A DNA stretch of 64,000 nucleotides from JAHIQC01 sp964565645 (GCA_964565645.1 CAZMFQ010000003.1:62001-126000); one strand, 5' to 3'. Positions 41,343 to 50,591 are shown, counted from the first letter of the stretch. Notes: a model not told the origin generated them from the sequence alone. Translations and numbers: made by a program.

Positions 41343-42143
41343 ATGCGGGGCGACGAGGGCGTGGACGTCGAAGGATTCCACGAGCGCCTGGTCTCTCGCA
41401 ACTGGGCGTTCATCGAACCCCATGTGCAGGCTGCGATGCGCAACTCCCGGATACTGTTCGCAGGCTGCGGCCTCGGAAGCGTGATCGCCACCTTGGCTGT
41501 ACGGACGGGCTTCTGCCGGCTGCTCCTGGTCGACGACGATGTGGTCGAGATATCCAACCTGAACCGTCAGGCCTTCTACGCCGAGGACCTGGGCTCTGAT
41601 AAGGCTGATGCGCTGCGTGCGCGCCTCGAGGCCCTCTCACCCGCGGTCGAGATCGAGCATCGCGTGACCCGGATCACGGCTGAGAGCGCCGAGGAATTCG
41701 TCCGCGGGGTGGATTTCGTGGTCAACACGGTCGACTTCGACGACGTCTCATGGGCGCTCAACCGCGCCGCCCGAAAGGCGGGGGTACCCGTCCTGTTCCC
41801 GATGAACATGGCGTGGGGCGGCTTCTGTCTCGCCTTCATGCCTGACAGCCCCGGACTCGAGTCGCTCGTGGGACCCGAGCCTCCGCACAGTGACGCGGAG
41901 TTCCTCGGCAGGCTGTTCTCGAACCTCGAGGACTTCGTGATGCCCGAGTACCTGGCTCGCCGACTGCACGAACTGCCGCAGATCGTGAGCGCAGCCGAGC
42001 TTCCGGCCCCGCAGACGGCGATCGCCGCTCACCGGTCGGCGAGTCTCGTGGTCGAAGCGTTGGTGCGACTTGCCGCGGGTGAGCCCGTGCGCAGCTCGCC
42101 CCGGGCGATGTACCTGGACGCATGGGAGGCGTGGGGCGCCTGA
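41343..42143 (+). CDS. ThiF/MoeB/E1-like adenylyltransferase
   Basis: 266 residues. Rossmann motif ILFAGCGLGSVIATLAVRTG, DDDVVEISNLNRQAFY (the NLNRQ ATP-site signature) and FVVNTVDFDDVSWALN. The family adenylates the C-terminus of a protein or peptide (ThiS, MoaD, ubiquitin-like proteins, microcin precursor) before sulfur or amide transfer. There is no CxxC zinc pair and no obvious catalytic Cys, and no ThiS/MoaD protein is beside it. It sits between the acidic protein and the PaaK-like enzyme. Confidence 0.87.
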   Translation: MRGDEGVDVEGFHERLVSRNWAFIEPHVQAAMRNSRILFAGCGLGSVIATLAVRTGFCRLLLVDDDVVEISNLNRQAFYAEDLGSDKADALRARLEALSPAVEIEHRVTRITAESAEEFVRGVDFVVNTVDFDDVSWALNRAARKAGVPVLFPMNMAWGGFCLAFMPDSPGLESLVGPEPPHSDAEFLGRLFSNLEDFVMPEYLARRLHELPQIVSAAELPAPQTAIAAHRSASLVVEALVRLAAGEPVRSSPRAMYLDAWEAWGA

Positions 42144-42201
42144 CCGAGGGGGTCGTGGTGCCTGTCGGCATACCGCAAGGATCATGGACAAGGGGGACGA
42201 T

Positions 42202-43767
42202 GTGGGCCTGCAAACGCTGGTGATGAAGAACCGACGACTGACGAACGAGATGATGTCACGGCTGCCGTCGGCCGCGCACACGAAGCGCGGCGCTGAGAAC
42301 GCCGTGCGTGTCGCCAACGATGCGATCCGACGCACCAAGGCCTACCCGGCCTTCCTCGCGGAGCACGGCATTGCGGTCAACGAAGTACGCGACGCCGATG
42401 GACTCACGAGACTCCCGGTCATCGACAAGCGCTCATATGTCGACCGGTTCGCACTCCCCGACCTGACGTTGGATGGGAAGTGCGCCGCGGCCTACACCAT
42501 CGAGAAGAGTTCAGGCCACACGGGCGGATCCTACTACTGGCTCAGGCTGCCCGAAGAAGACGCGATGTTCCCGCAGTACCTCGAGCACGCCTTCGCGCAG
42601 TTCTACGGCATGGGCGAACGGTCCACCCTGGTGCTCATCACCCTGGCGCTCGGAACCTGGACGAGCGGGGAGAAGATGGCCCAAGCGCTGCGCGAAGTCG
42701 CCGCATCGGGCCGGTACGAGCTCACCGTGATGGCTCCCGGGACCGACACTGACGAGATCATAGAGATCGTAAGGGACCTCGGCGGCTTCTACGACCAGGT
42801 CGTCATCGTCGGGTACCCTCCGTTCCTCAAGACCGTCATCGACGAGGGGTCGAGACGGGGCATCGACTGGTCGTCGATGACGGTCAAGCTCGGGCTCGGC
42901 GGCGAGGGCTACTCGGAGCAGTGGCGCGCGCATCTCGGGCGCCAACTCGGCATCGACGTGACACGCGACCTCCTTGCCATCAGCGGCGGCTACGGCGCGG
43001 CCGACATCGGTATGTCGATCGGACGCGAGTACCCGCTGACGGTGATGATCCGCCAGCTGTGCCTCGGTGATCCCGCGCTGGCGTCCGCGCTCTTCATGAA
43101 CGACGAGCCGTTCAACGGCACCCTGCCCGGACTCGTGCAGTACAACCCGGCGACCTGCTTCGTCGAAGCGGTGGACGAGGAACTCGTGTTCACCGTTCGC
43201 TCCGGTATCCCGCTCGTCAGGTACAACATCCATGACCGTGGAGGCGTCGTCCCGTTCGACACCGCGCTCGAGATAGTGCGAGACCACGGCTACGACGTCA
43301 CCGCGCGTCTGAGCGAACTGGGGTACGGCCGTGAGCAGATCTGGAAGCTGCCCTTCTTCTACGTCTACGGACGCAGCGACGGAACGGTCTCGATCGTGGG
43401 AGCGAACATCTTCCCTGAGAACGTCCAGACCGTGCTCGCCGAGGAAGGCGATGACCAGATCATCACGTTCAGGCTCGCGGTCCTGACCACCGAGGAGTAC
43501 TCTCAGCGCCTTCGCATCGACATGGAGCACCACGACCCCGACCTGCTCGACTCGGAGCGGGAGGCACTCGCAGAGCGATATCACGCGATGCTGGTGCGAG
43601 GGCTGCGCACGGTGAACGCGGACTTCCGCGATGCGCACGACGACAATCCGCAGTGCGCCGATCCGATGGTCTGCGTACACGCGCGAGGCTCCGGTCCGTT
43701 CGCCCAGCACCGCAGCATCAAGAACCGCTACATCGGCACGACGGCGCTCAGCTCCACGGAAGCGTGA
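42202..43767 (+). CDS. Phenylacetate-CoA ligase-like adenylate-forming enzyme
   Basis: About 521 residues, AMP-binding family of the PaaK type. A P-loop variant TIEKSSGHTGGSYYW near residue 100, ISGGYGAADIGMSIGREYP in the centre and YVYGRSDGTVSIVGANIFPENVQ near residue 390 (the hinge region) are visible. It probably activates a carboxylic acid as acyl-AMP and perhaps acyl-CoA; the substrate is unknown. I prefer GTG 42202 (AAGGGG 5 bases upstream) to ATG 42184, whose site is too close. Third gene of the cassette; its end overlaps the convergent kinase by 20 bases. Confidence 0.82.
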   Translation: MGLQTLVMKNRRLTNEMMSRLPSAAHTKRGAENAVRVANDAIRRTKAYPAFLAEHGIAVNEVRDADGLTRLPVIDKRSYVDRFALPDLTLDGKCAAAYTIEKSSGHTGGSYYWLRLPEEDAMFPQYLEHAFAQFYGMGERSTLVLITLALGTWTSGEKMAQALREVAASGRYELTVMAPGTDTDEIIEIVRDLGGFYDQVVIVGYPPFLKTVIDEGSRRGIDWSSMTVKLGLGGEGYSEQWRAHLGRQLGIDVTRDLLAISGGYGAADIGMSIGREYPLTVMIRQLCLGDPALASALFMNDEPFNGTLPGLVQYNPATCFVEAVDEELVFTVRSGIPLVRYNIHDRGGVVPFDTALEIVRDHGYDVTARLSELGYGREQIWKLPFFYVYGRSDGTVSIVGANIFPENVQTVLAEEGDDQIITFRLAVLTTEEYSQRLRIDMEHHDPDLLDSEREALAERYHAMLVRGLRTVNADFRDAHDDNPQCADPMVCVHARGSGPFAQHRSIKNRYIGTTALSSTEA

Positions 43768-45595
43768 GCGTGAAGACCGACCCCTTGCCGACCACGCTCT
43801 CGACCTCGATGCGGCCGCCCAGAAGCTCGGCGATCTTCTGACTGATACTCAGACCAAGACCGACCCCCGGCCTTTGTGAGCCGTCGATACCTGCGACCTG
43901 CTCGAACTCGAGGAACACCCGGTCGAGCGCGTCGGCGGGGATCCCCACTCCCGAGTCCGCGACCCGCATCTCGAGATGATGACCCCGTGGGATGACCTCG
44001 ATCTCGACGCCGCCGGTATCGGTGTACTTGATGGCGTTGACGACCAGATTGATCAGGATCTGTTCGAGGCGTCCGGGATCGGTCAGCAGCGTGATGTCCT
44101 GATCGGGCAGCTTGGCTGTCAGAGACAGCCCCTTCTCCTCGCTCAGCGCAGAGGACTGGGCCATGACCGACTCGAGCGTCTGGCGGATGTCGACGCGCCC
44201 GGCGCGGATCTCGATGCGGCCAGCTTCGATACGTGACAGGTCGAGGATGTCTCCGATCAGTCCGAGCAGGCGACGGCCCGATGAGTTGATCATCTCGATC
44301 TGGCGGTACTGCTCGTCGCTAAGATCTCCGGCGAGCCCGTCGAGCATGATCCCGGAGAAACCGATGATCGCGTTGAGCGGTGTCCTCAACTCGTGGCTCA
44401 CGTTTGCGAGGAACCGGCTCTTGGCCTGCGACGCCTCCTCGAGCTGGCGTACGGTCTTGGCCAGTTGCGCGCCACGCTCCTCGGCTTTCGCATGAGCGAG
44501 GTCGAGTTGCCGGACGCGGTGACGCAGTTGCAGGTTGAGGTCCTCGAGCTGTGCCTGCGTATCGCGCAACTCGGTCACGTCGGTCATCAGCACCGTGTAG
44601 CCGACCGTCGAGCCGCGACGGTCCAGGGTCCGCCTGAAACGCCCCCAGTAGATGCAACCGCCAAGAGAGAGCTCGAAGTCCGCATGGTCGGCATGCGTCT
44701 CGATGTACTCGACGACCTTCCTTGCCACCGGCGAATCGACCGACTCGAGCAGAACGCCGGGCTCGACCCCCGGCAGGAGCTTCTCGGCGGAGGGGTTCAT
44801 CGCCGCGATGAGGCGGTCCTCGCTGATGACGATCGCCGCGTCGCTCATGGTCCGGAACGCCTGCAGGGCCGCAACAGGCACGATGTCGGCGAATCCGGTG
44901 CGGAAGACCTGCCACAACAGGACCGAGTTGAGCAGAGCGAAGAGCAGGGGCACGGGATGCACCGTGAGCGGCAACCCGAGCACGTGCCGCAGCGCCCATG
45001 CCAGCCCGCCGAGGAACGGCAGCACCGCAGCGATACCCAGGATGAGCGCCTGTCGCTGTTTGAGCTGCGTGCCCGGTCGCGCGAGAGAGCCGATGAGCAG
45101 CCAGGTGCCCCAACCGACCAGTATGAATGTCGCGAGCAGGCTCGGGAATGCGAGCGGGCCGTACCCCACCGCGCCGTCGTTCGCTTGCGTCACGTAGAGC
45201 TCGTGCAGGGGGTTCGTGACCGCCACGGCGAACGTGTACACGAGCGGCAGGTGAGCGAGCCACAGGCGCCACCCGCGCGTCCATGACGCCTTTCGGGCGA
45301 ACTCGGCGGAGAACAGGAACCAGTAGACCGGCGCCGCGGACAGGCCGAGGATCTCCAGCACGTACACGAAATACGCCTGGCTTCCGATCGGGACCACGTC
45401 GAGAACCACCGGCAGATCGAGGTTGAGTTCGACCGCATAGAACAGCGACCACAGCATCGTCGCGAGATTGAGCAGGAAGAAGAAGATGCCCATGCGATTG
45501 CCGCGCTTGACCAACCGCCATGAACTGGCCGCCAGGAACGCGGCGAGTGCCGCAGCGGCGAAGGGCAGCAACGAAACGCGGCTGATGACGAGCAT
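43748..45595 (-). CDS. Membrane histidine kinase with 7TM sensor and PAS domain, orphan
   Basis: 615 residues. Seven N-terminal helices match the HisKA_7TM type (AYFVYVLEILGLSAAPVYW, WTRGWRLWLAHLPLVYTFAV). A PAS domain follows at about 250-350 (FRTMSDAAIVISEDRLIAAM), then a coiled coil. HisKA carries FLANVSHELRTPLNAIIGFSG, and the HATPase carries LVVNAIKYTDTGGVEIE, DSGVGIPADALDRVFLEFEQ and GVGLGLSISQKIAELLGG. No response regulator is nearby. ATG 45595 with GGGAGGTG upstream and a clear promoter at 45646-45674. Confidence 0.93.
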   Translation of the reverse strand: MLVISRVSLLPFAAAALAAFLAASSWRLVKRGNRMGIFFFLLNLATMLWSLFYAVELNLDLPVVLDVVPIGSQAYFVYVLEILGLSAAPVYWFLFSAEFARKASWTRGWRLWLAHLPLVYTFAVAVTNPLHELYVTQANDGAVGYGPLAFPSLLATFILVGWGTWLLIGSLARPGTQLKQRQALILGIAAVLPFLGGLAWALRHVLGLPLTVHPVPLLFALLNSVLLWQVFRTGFADIVPVAALQAFRTMSDAAIVISEDRLIAAMNPSAEKLLPGVEPGVLLESVDSPVARKVVEYIETHADHADFELSLGGCIYWGRFRRTLDRRGSTVGYTVLMTDVTELRDTQAQLEDLNLQLRHRVRQLDLAHAKAEERGAQLAKTVRQLEEASQAKSRFLANVSHELRTPLNAIIGFSGIMLDGLAGDLSDEQYRQIEMINSSGRRLLGLIGDILDLSRIEAGRIEIRAGRVDIRQTLESVMAQSSALSEEKGLSLTAKLPDQDITLLTDPGRLEQILINLVVNAIKYTDTGGVEIEVIPRGHHLEMRVADSGVGIPADALDRVFLEFEQVAGIDGSQRPGVGLGLSISQKIAELLGGRIEVESVVGKGSVFTLTLPWS

Positions 45596-45645
45596 CGCAC
45601 CTCCCGACAGGGCCTACCCGTGCGCGGACTCACCAACTCGAATCG

Positions 45646-45674
45646 AGTATACGCTGGTCAGATACCCCATGTAA
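45646..45674 (-). promoter_or_regulatory. Promoter of the 7TM histidine kinase gene
   Basis: Minus strand: -35 TTACAT (45674-45669), 17-base spacer, -10 TATACT (45651-45646). The -10 is near consensus. It predicts a start near 45639, giving a leader of about 45 bases. Confidence 0.65.
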
Positions 45675-45775
45675 CGCACCGTCAGACGCACGGGGTACGC
45701 GCGGGAGGACGAGGTGCGCGCCGAGAGGGCTCGGGGGCAACCGAATGCTGCCGACATCCGCCGGCCGCAGGGGCC

Positions 45776-47275
45776 CTACCCGAGCTTCTTGCGAAGCACC
45801 TCGTTCACGAGTTTCGGGTTGCCCTGGCCACGCATCTCGCGCATGACCTGACCCACGAAGAACCCGATCACGCTCTCCTTGCCGGCGCGGTAGGAGTCGA
45901 CCTCTGCGGGATTGGCGGCCATCACGCGATCGACGGCGGCCTCGATGGCCCCGGTGTCGCTGACCTGCTTCATGCCCCTGAGCTCGACGATGGCGCCAGG
46001 CGCATCACCGGTGGCCGCCATCTCGGCGAATACTGCTTTCGCCTGCTTGCCCGAGATCGTCGCACTCTCCACCAGTTCGATGAGTTCGGCGACCATGGCG
46101 GGCACGATCCTGGACTCCTGCAGCGCGATGCCCTCGGCCTTGAGATACGCGGCGAGGTCGTTGAGCATGATGTTCGCGACGGCCTTCGCCCGCTCGGCCC
46201 CGCCTATCGTCACCGCCGCATCGAGGAACTCCGAGAGCTCCATGTCCGCGGAGATGATCGACGCGTCATACTCGCTGAGCCCCAGATCGTTCACGAAGCG
46301 AGCCTTCTTGGAATCGGGAAGCTCGGGCAGCCTCGCGCGAATCTCGTCGATCCACTCCTCGGCGAAGCGGAACGGGACCATGTCGGGCTCCGGGAAGTAG
46401 CGGTAGTCGTGCGCCTCTTCCTTGCTGCGCAGGGAGCTCGTGCGCTTGGCGCCCACGTCGAAGTGGCGCGTCTCCTGAACGACCGTGCCCCCGCTCTCGA
46501 TGAGCTCGATCTGGCGTACGATCTCGAACGCAAGCCCGTCGTGGAGGGCCTTGAACGAGTTCATGTTCTTGAGTTCGGCCTTGGTGCCGAGTTCGGTCTC
46601 TCCCCGACGGCGGACGCTCACGTTCGCGTCGACGCGCATCGAGCCCTCTTCCATGTTGCAGTCGGAGATCCCGAGGGAGAGCCAGACGAGTCGGAGCTTC
46701 TGGGCGAACCGGCGCGCCTCCTCCGGCGTGCGGATGTCAGGCTCGGTGACGAGTTCCATGAGCGGCGTGCCCGCGCGGTTGAAGTCGACCAGGGAGTGCG
46801 TCGCGCCCGATATGCGACCCTCGGAACCCCCGACGTGGATCATCTTGCCGGTGTCCTCTTCGAGATGGATGCGGGTGATGCCGATGCTCGTAGTGTACGC
46901 CCCATCGCCCTCCCCGACCTCGATGTCGAGATGCCCGCCCTGGCAGAAGGGCAGGTCGTACTGGGAGATCTGGTAGTCCTTGGGCATGTCGGGATAGAAG
47001 TAGTTCTTGCGGTGGAACTGGCTCCAGCGCGCGATCTCACATTCGACGGCGAGGCCCGCGAGCACGGTCGCCTCGATCGCGTACTCGTTGGGCACCGGGA
47101 GCGCCCCCGGCAGCCCGAGGCACACCGGGCACACACGCGTGTTCGGCTCTCCCCCGAAGCCCACCGGGCAGCCGCAGAACATCTTGGTGTTGCTGCTCGT
47201 GACCTCGGTGTGGATCTCGAGACCGATGACGGCCTCCCACTCGTCCATGAGTTCGCTCAGACGGTCCTTCGCCAT
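45776..47275 (-). CDS. gatB: Aspartyl/glutamyl-tRNA amidotransferase subunit B
   Basis: 499 residues. VIGLEIHTEVTSSNTKMFCGC, then PNTRVCPVCLGLPGALPVPN (zinc Cys), HRKNYFYPDMPKDYQISQYDLP, and a YqeY-like tail ending in GNPKLVNEVLRKKLG. Part of the GatCAB complex that amidates mischarged Glu-tRNA(Gln) and Asp-tRNA(Asn). ATG 47275 with GGAGAA upstream. Unlinked to gatC-gatA, which lie 7.5 kb away in the same direction. A TAGAAT -10-like hexamer at 47357-47352 may mark its promoter. Confidence 0.96.
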   Translation of the reverse strand: MAKDRLSELMDEWEAVIGLEIHTEVTSSNTKMFCGCPVGFGGEPNTRVCPVCLGLPGALPVPNEYAIEATVLAGLAVECEIARWSQFHRKNYFYPDMPKDYQISQYDLPFCQGGHLDIEVGEGDGAYTTSIGITRIHLEEDTGKMIHVGGSEGRISGATHSLVDFNRAGTPLMELVTEPDIRTPEEARRFAQKLRLVWLSLGISDCNMEEGSMRVDANVSVRRRGETELGTKAELKNMNSFKALHDGLAFEIVRQIELIESGGTVVQETRHFDVGAKRTSSLRSKEEAHDYRYFPEPDMVPFRFAEEWIDEIRARLPELPDSKKARFVNDLGLSEYDASIISADMELSEFLDAAVTIGGAERAKAVANIMLNDLAAYLKAEGIALQESRIVPAMVAELIELVESATISGKQAKAVFAEMAATGDAPGAIVELRGMKQVSDTGAIEAAVDRVMAANPAEVDSYRAGKESVIGFFVGQVMREMRGQGNPKLVNEVLRKKLG

Positions 47276-47466
47276 GAGGGGCGTTCTCCTTCGGGCAGCG
47301 CGAGCGTGTCGCGCGGATCGGCGCTGTGTGCGGCGATATGCCGCGTGGACGATTCTACCCGAACGTGCGCATGAACGGCCCTGCCGAGGAGCGGAACGGC
47401 CCCGCACGACCTCAGGCGCCGGCGAACCGGTGGGCCCAAGGCCGCACGGGGCGGCACGGAGAGAGC

Positions 47467-48171
47467 CTATGCGGTCGCCCGCAGGTCCAGACCGCGGTCC
47501 ACGACCACGCCGTCGCGCATGACGATGGTGCGGTCACAGGCCTGCGCCACCTCGGGGTTGTGCGTGACGATCAGGAACGTGGTCCCGCGCTCGAGATTGA
47601 TGGTGCGCATCACGCGCACGATCTCCTCGGAGGTCGCGGTGTCCAGATCGCCCGTCGGCTCGTCGCCCATGACGACGGCCGGATCGTTGACGAGCGCCCG
47701 CGCGATGGCGACGCGCTGCTGCTGACCCCCCGAGAGTTCGTTGGGGATGTGCCGCATGCGATCGCCGAGCCCCACGAGCGCGAGCAGTTCCTCGGCCTTG
47801 TGGGTGGCCTCACGGCGCGGCACGCCGGCGTACTCCGCCGCCAGCGCCACGTTCTCGACCGCACTCAGAGTCGGCACCAGGTTGAAGCCCTGGAAGATGA
47901 AGCCGACCTCCTGCCCGCGCACCTTGGCGAGCGCTTTGCCCTTGAGCGCCTCGACGCGCCTCCCGTTGAGCCACACGCGCCCCGCGTCGGGCGTGTCGAG
48001 ACAGCCCGCGATGTGCATGAGCGTGGACTTGCCCGAGCCGCTCGGCCCCATGATCGCCGCCATCTCCCCCCGCTCGATCTCGAGCGACGCATCCACGAGC
48101 GCATCGACGAAGTTGTCCTTGCCGAGCCTGTAACGCTTCTTGAGGTTCATGACCTTGATGATCGGATCCAT
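47467..48171 (-). CDS. ABC transporter ATP-binding protein (MacB/LolD type)
   Basis: 234 residues. Walker A GPSGSGKST, Q-loop FIFQGFNLVPTLSAVENVALA, signature LSGGQQQRVAIARAL, Walker B AVVMGDEPTGDLD and switch His in IVTHNPEVA. This MacB/LolD-like class powers mechanotransmission rather than transport through the membrane domain. ATG 48171 with AGGAG upstream; the longer frame has no site. Downstream of the FtsX-like permease in one operon. Confidence 0.93.
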   Translation of the reverse strand: MDPIIKVMNLKKRYRLGKDNFVDALVDASLEIERGEMAAIMGPSGSGKSTLMHIAGCLDTPDAGRVWLNGRRVEALKGKALAKVRGQEVGFIFQGFNLVPTLSAVENVALAAEYAGVPRREATHKAEELLALVGLGDRMRHIPNELSGGQQQRVAIARALVNDPAVVMGDEPTGDLDTATSEEIVRVMRTINLERGTTFLIVTHNPEVAQACDRTIVMRDGVVVDRGLDLRATA

Positions 48172-48232
48172 CTGAGTACTCCTGCTCTTTAGGGGCGTCA
48201 TGCCCGCCGAGGAATCTGTGCGAACCGGTGTG

Positions 48233-49396
48233 CTACTCATAGCGAAGCGCCTTCACCGGATTGAGCGAGGCCGCATGCCACGCCGGGTAGATCCCGGAGA
48301 GCATCCCGAGCACGAGGGAGAATGCGACCGAGCCGGCCGCCAGCCTCGTCGTGATGAGGAACAGCTTGGTCGCGCTCTCGGCGCCCGCGGCGTTCGCTCC
48401 GTACACGACCAGCCAGCCGAGCCCGAGTCCGACGAGCCCGCCGATGAGCCCGATCACGGCGGACTCGGCGATGAACTGCCGCATGATCGCTCCGCTCGTG
48501 GCCCCGATGGACTTGCGGATGCCGATCTCACGGGTGCGCTCGGCCACAGCCATGGTCATCGTGTTGATGACCGACAGGCCGCCGATGACGAGAGAGAGCA
48601 GCGCCACGGCGTAGATGATCTGGTTGAAGATCTTGAGAGGCTCGGTGACCGACTCCTGGAAGCCCTTCGGTCCCATCGCCGCCACCTCGGGGATCTGGCG
48701 CTCGATGTCTTTGGCCAGCGCGTCGGGGTCGACCCCGTCGGCCGGGTATACCGTGATGTCCGTGACGATGGCGTGCGGGTCGATCGACTCGCGCACGGCG
48801 GCCGGCAGGCTCGCCGAGAACAGGTCCTGCGCGTCTTCCAGCGACATCGACACGCTCATGTCCGGCGCCGTCAGCGTCTTCTCGAGGATGCCGACGACCT
48901 CGAACTCCTTGCCCCTGACCTCGATCGTCTCGCCCACCTTGGCGTCGAGCTTGGTGACGAGGTCGGAACCGACCACGACGACGCCCTTGTCGCCCGGCTC
49001 GAGCTCCCGCCCGTCCGCCACGCGGACATCGAAAGACTCGACACCGGAGCCCTTCCCGTCACTGCCTTCGATGTTCGCCGGCACGCCCATGTTCACAGCC
49101 GACGGGTCCTCGTCCAGCAGCATCCCCACCGATCCGGAGGCCACCTCGACCCCGTCCACCTTCTCGAGCTTGTCGATCAGTGAGTCATTGAGCGGCTCGG
49201 TGCTGAACCCTCCCATGCCGCTCTGTCCCGTGACGATCACCTTGTCGGCGTAGTAGTCCGTCCCGCCGTCCACAAGCAACTGCATCTTCTCGGCCATCGC
49301 ACCCATGACCACGAGCGCGAGCACCCCGATCGTGATGCCGAAGATCGTCAGGAACGCTCGCGCCTTCCTCCTGAACACGTTTCTCAGAACCCTCAT
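48233..49396 (-). CDS. ABC transporter permease (MacB/FtsX type)
   Basis: 387 residues. One N-terminal helix (FLTIFGITIGVLALVVMGAM), a large external MacB-like domain (about 40-260) and three C-terminal helices (IIYAVALLSLVIGGLSV, AVIGLIGGLVGLGLGWLVV, GSVAFSLVLGMLSGIYPAWHAA), ending LNPVKALRYE. Probably exports lipoproteins, peptides or antimicrobials, or acts in envelope stress. ATG 49396 with GGAGG upstream. It begins the operon with the ATPase, from the ACTAGT-flanked promoter. Confidence 0.92.
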   Translation of the reverse strand: MRVLRNVFRRKARAFLTIFGITIGVLALVVMGAMAEKMQLLVDGGTDYYADKVIVTGQSGMGGFSTEPLNDSLIDKLEKVDGVEVASGSVGMLLDEDPSAVNMGVPANIEGSDGKGSGVESFDVRVADGRELEPGDKGVVVVGSDLVTKLDAKVGETIEVRGKEFEVVGILEKTLTAPDMSVSMSLEDAQDLFSASLPAAVRESIDPHAIVTDITVYPADGVDPDALAKDIERQIPEVAAMGPKGFQESVTEPLKIFNQIIYAVALLSLVIGGLSVINTMTMAVAERTREIGIRKSIGATSGAIMRQFIAESAVIGLIGGLVGLGLGWLVVYGANAAGAESATKLFLITTRLAAGSVAFSLVLGMLSGIYPAWHAASLNPVKALRYE

Positions 49397-49483
49397 GCCA
49401 TCCTCCAGTCCTTCCGGCCACCCAGGGCCGATTCCCTCCGAGTCGCGTCGCGGTAGTCGACTCATAACGATAGTGTGAACTGC

Positions 49484-49524
49484 ACACTAGTATTGGTTCG
49501 CACTAGTGTCAAGTCCCTACTAGT
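49484..49524 (-). promoter_or_regulatory. Promoter of the ABC exporter operon overlaid by three ACTAGT repeats
   Basis: Minus strand: -35 TTGACA (49512-49507, perfect), 17-base spacer, -10 TAGTGT (49489-49484). Three palindromic ACTAGT hexamers lie at 49486-49491, 49502-49507 and 49519-49524, 16 and 17 bases apart, the outer two straddling both promoter elements. This is the layout of a repressor operator array. No repressor gene lies beside the operon. Confidence 0.65.
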
Positions 49525-49588
49525 CATTAGTTGAGACTACCCGTGAGAGCGCGAAGGAACCCGAGTGGCCGAGGAGTTGCGATGGACA

Positions 49589-49619
49589 CGCGCGGCCCGC
49601 GCGCGGCCCGCGCGCGGCG
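49589..49619. repeat. CGCGCGGC tandem repeat behind the module B PAS gene
   Basis: Three near-identical copies of CGCGCGGCC at 10-11-base steps lie immediately downstream of the PAS gene stop. The strand can fold into GC-rich hairpins and may serve as a terminator for the operon ending at 49621. Confidence 0.5.
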
Positions 49620-49620
49620 A

Positions 49621-50307
49621 TCAGTCGTCGAGGCCCGAGGGGACCTCGAAGCTCATGACGAATCCGCCGACGCCGCCCTGCCCGTCATGCAGCGGCTGTC
49701 CGCTGACGTAGAGCGGCAGGCGCCAGCCTGTGTCCCAGACCAGTGTGAGCGATCGGCCCTTGTAGGCGTGCGGGCCGACGAGCGCGCCGAGGCCGTTCGT
49801 GCGCCTGCCATCGACCTCGACTGCGGCCCAGGCAGGCGCGATGATCTGACCGGTCGACGGGTTCTCGACCAGATCAAGAGCGTTCTTTGCCGCGGCGTTC
49901 GCGAATGCGATGTTGCCCGCGTCGTCCAGGAAGAGTATCCCGGACACCACGCCGTCGACGACGTCCATCATCAGGCCATGAGTGCTCGCGAGCGCGTTCT
50001 GCGTTCTCACCGCGTCAGCATATTGCTGGGCGGAGAAGACGATGAAGACGACGAACAGCGCGAGCACCGGATAGAGAGACTCCGTGTAGTCCTCCAGGAA
50101 CTCCAGAGACTCACCGAACCCCAGATTGCCGAGCGTGTCTGAGACCCCCACCAGGAAGTACACGGACAAGGCGGCGAGCAACGTGTACTTGAGCGACACG
50201 CCCATCCAGTCGCTGCGCTCCACCCGAACGGGTACCACAAGCAGCATCGCCACAAGGAACGCCAGGACCGCGCCCAGGTCACCGATACCCCTGATGAACT
50301 CGATCAT
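49621..50307 (-). CDS. Membrane-PAS protein, module B (no output domain)
   Basis: 228 residues, paralogue of the gene at 35565. About three helices (GDLGAVLAFLVAMLLVVPV, LKYTLLAALSVYFLVGV, SLYPVLALFVVFIVFSA), then PAS from about 105: GLMMDVVDGVVSGILFLDDA, FANAAAKNALDLVENPSTG. No output domain. ATG 50307 overlaps the stop of the small membrane gene (ATGA). Together with the upstream small gene and the NHL-CWB2 gene it forms a three-gene unit with overlapping ends. The larger frame upstream belongs to the small gene region, not to this protein. Confidence 0.85.
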   Translation of the reverse strand: MIEFIRGIGDLGAVLAFLVAMLLVVPVRVERSDWMGVSLKYTLLAALSVYFLVGVSDTLGNLGFGESLEFLEDYTESLYPVLALFVVFIVFSAQQYADAVRTQNALASTHGLMMDVVDGVVSGILFLDDAGNIAFANAAAKNALDLVENPSTGQIIAPAWAAVEVDGRRTNGLGALVGPHAYKGRSLTLVWDTGWRLPLYVSGQPLHDGQGGVGGFVMSFEVPSGLDD

Positions 50308-50591
50308 CGCGATCCCCCGCCAAGGTGGCCCGTCCGCCGCATCCCGAGCACGACGCGGATCCACAGGAGCCCCGCGACGAAGTACGCAAGGTGCTGGAAC
50401 ATGTTGAGCAGTCTCGGTGCCAGGAAGACCTCGGCGATGCTCAGGACATACGACAACGTGATGACCGCATACGCCGCCACCATCGGCCGCACCCAGTCGG
50501 CATCGCGAAGTCTGCGCGAGAACGACAAGAACACCGGCAGTACCAGCAGCGCGAGCGCCAGCCGGAAGAGCTCCGCACCCTCTACCTTCAT
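50304..50591 (-). CDS. Small three-helix membrane protein, module B
   Basis: 95 residues with three hydrophobic segments (FRLALALLVLPVFLSF, VAAYAVITLSYVLSIAEVFL, HLAYFVAGLLWIRVVLGM). Aligns by eye with the 96-residue protein at 36248. ATG 50591 overlaps the stop of the NHL-CWB2 gene (ATGA) and its own stop overlaps the PAS gene start. The arrangement implies fixed stoichiometry of surface protein, small helix bundle and PAS protein. Confidence 0.8.
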   Translation of the reverse strand: MKVEGAELFRLALALLVLPVFLSFSRRLRDADWVRPMVAAYAVITLSYVLSIAEVFLAPRLLNMFQHLAYFVAGLLWIRVVLGMRRTGHLGGGSR

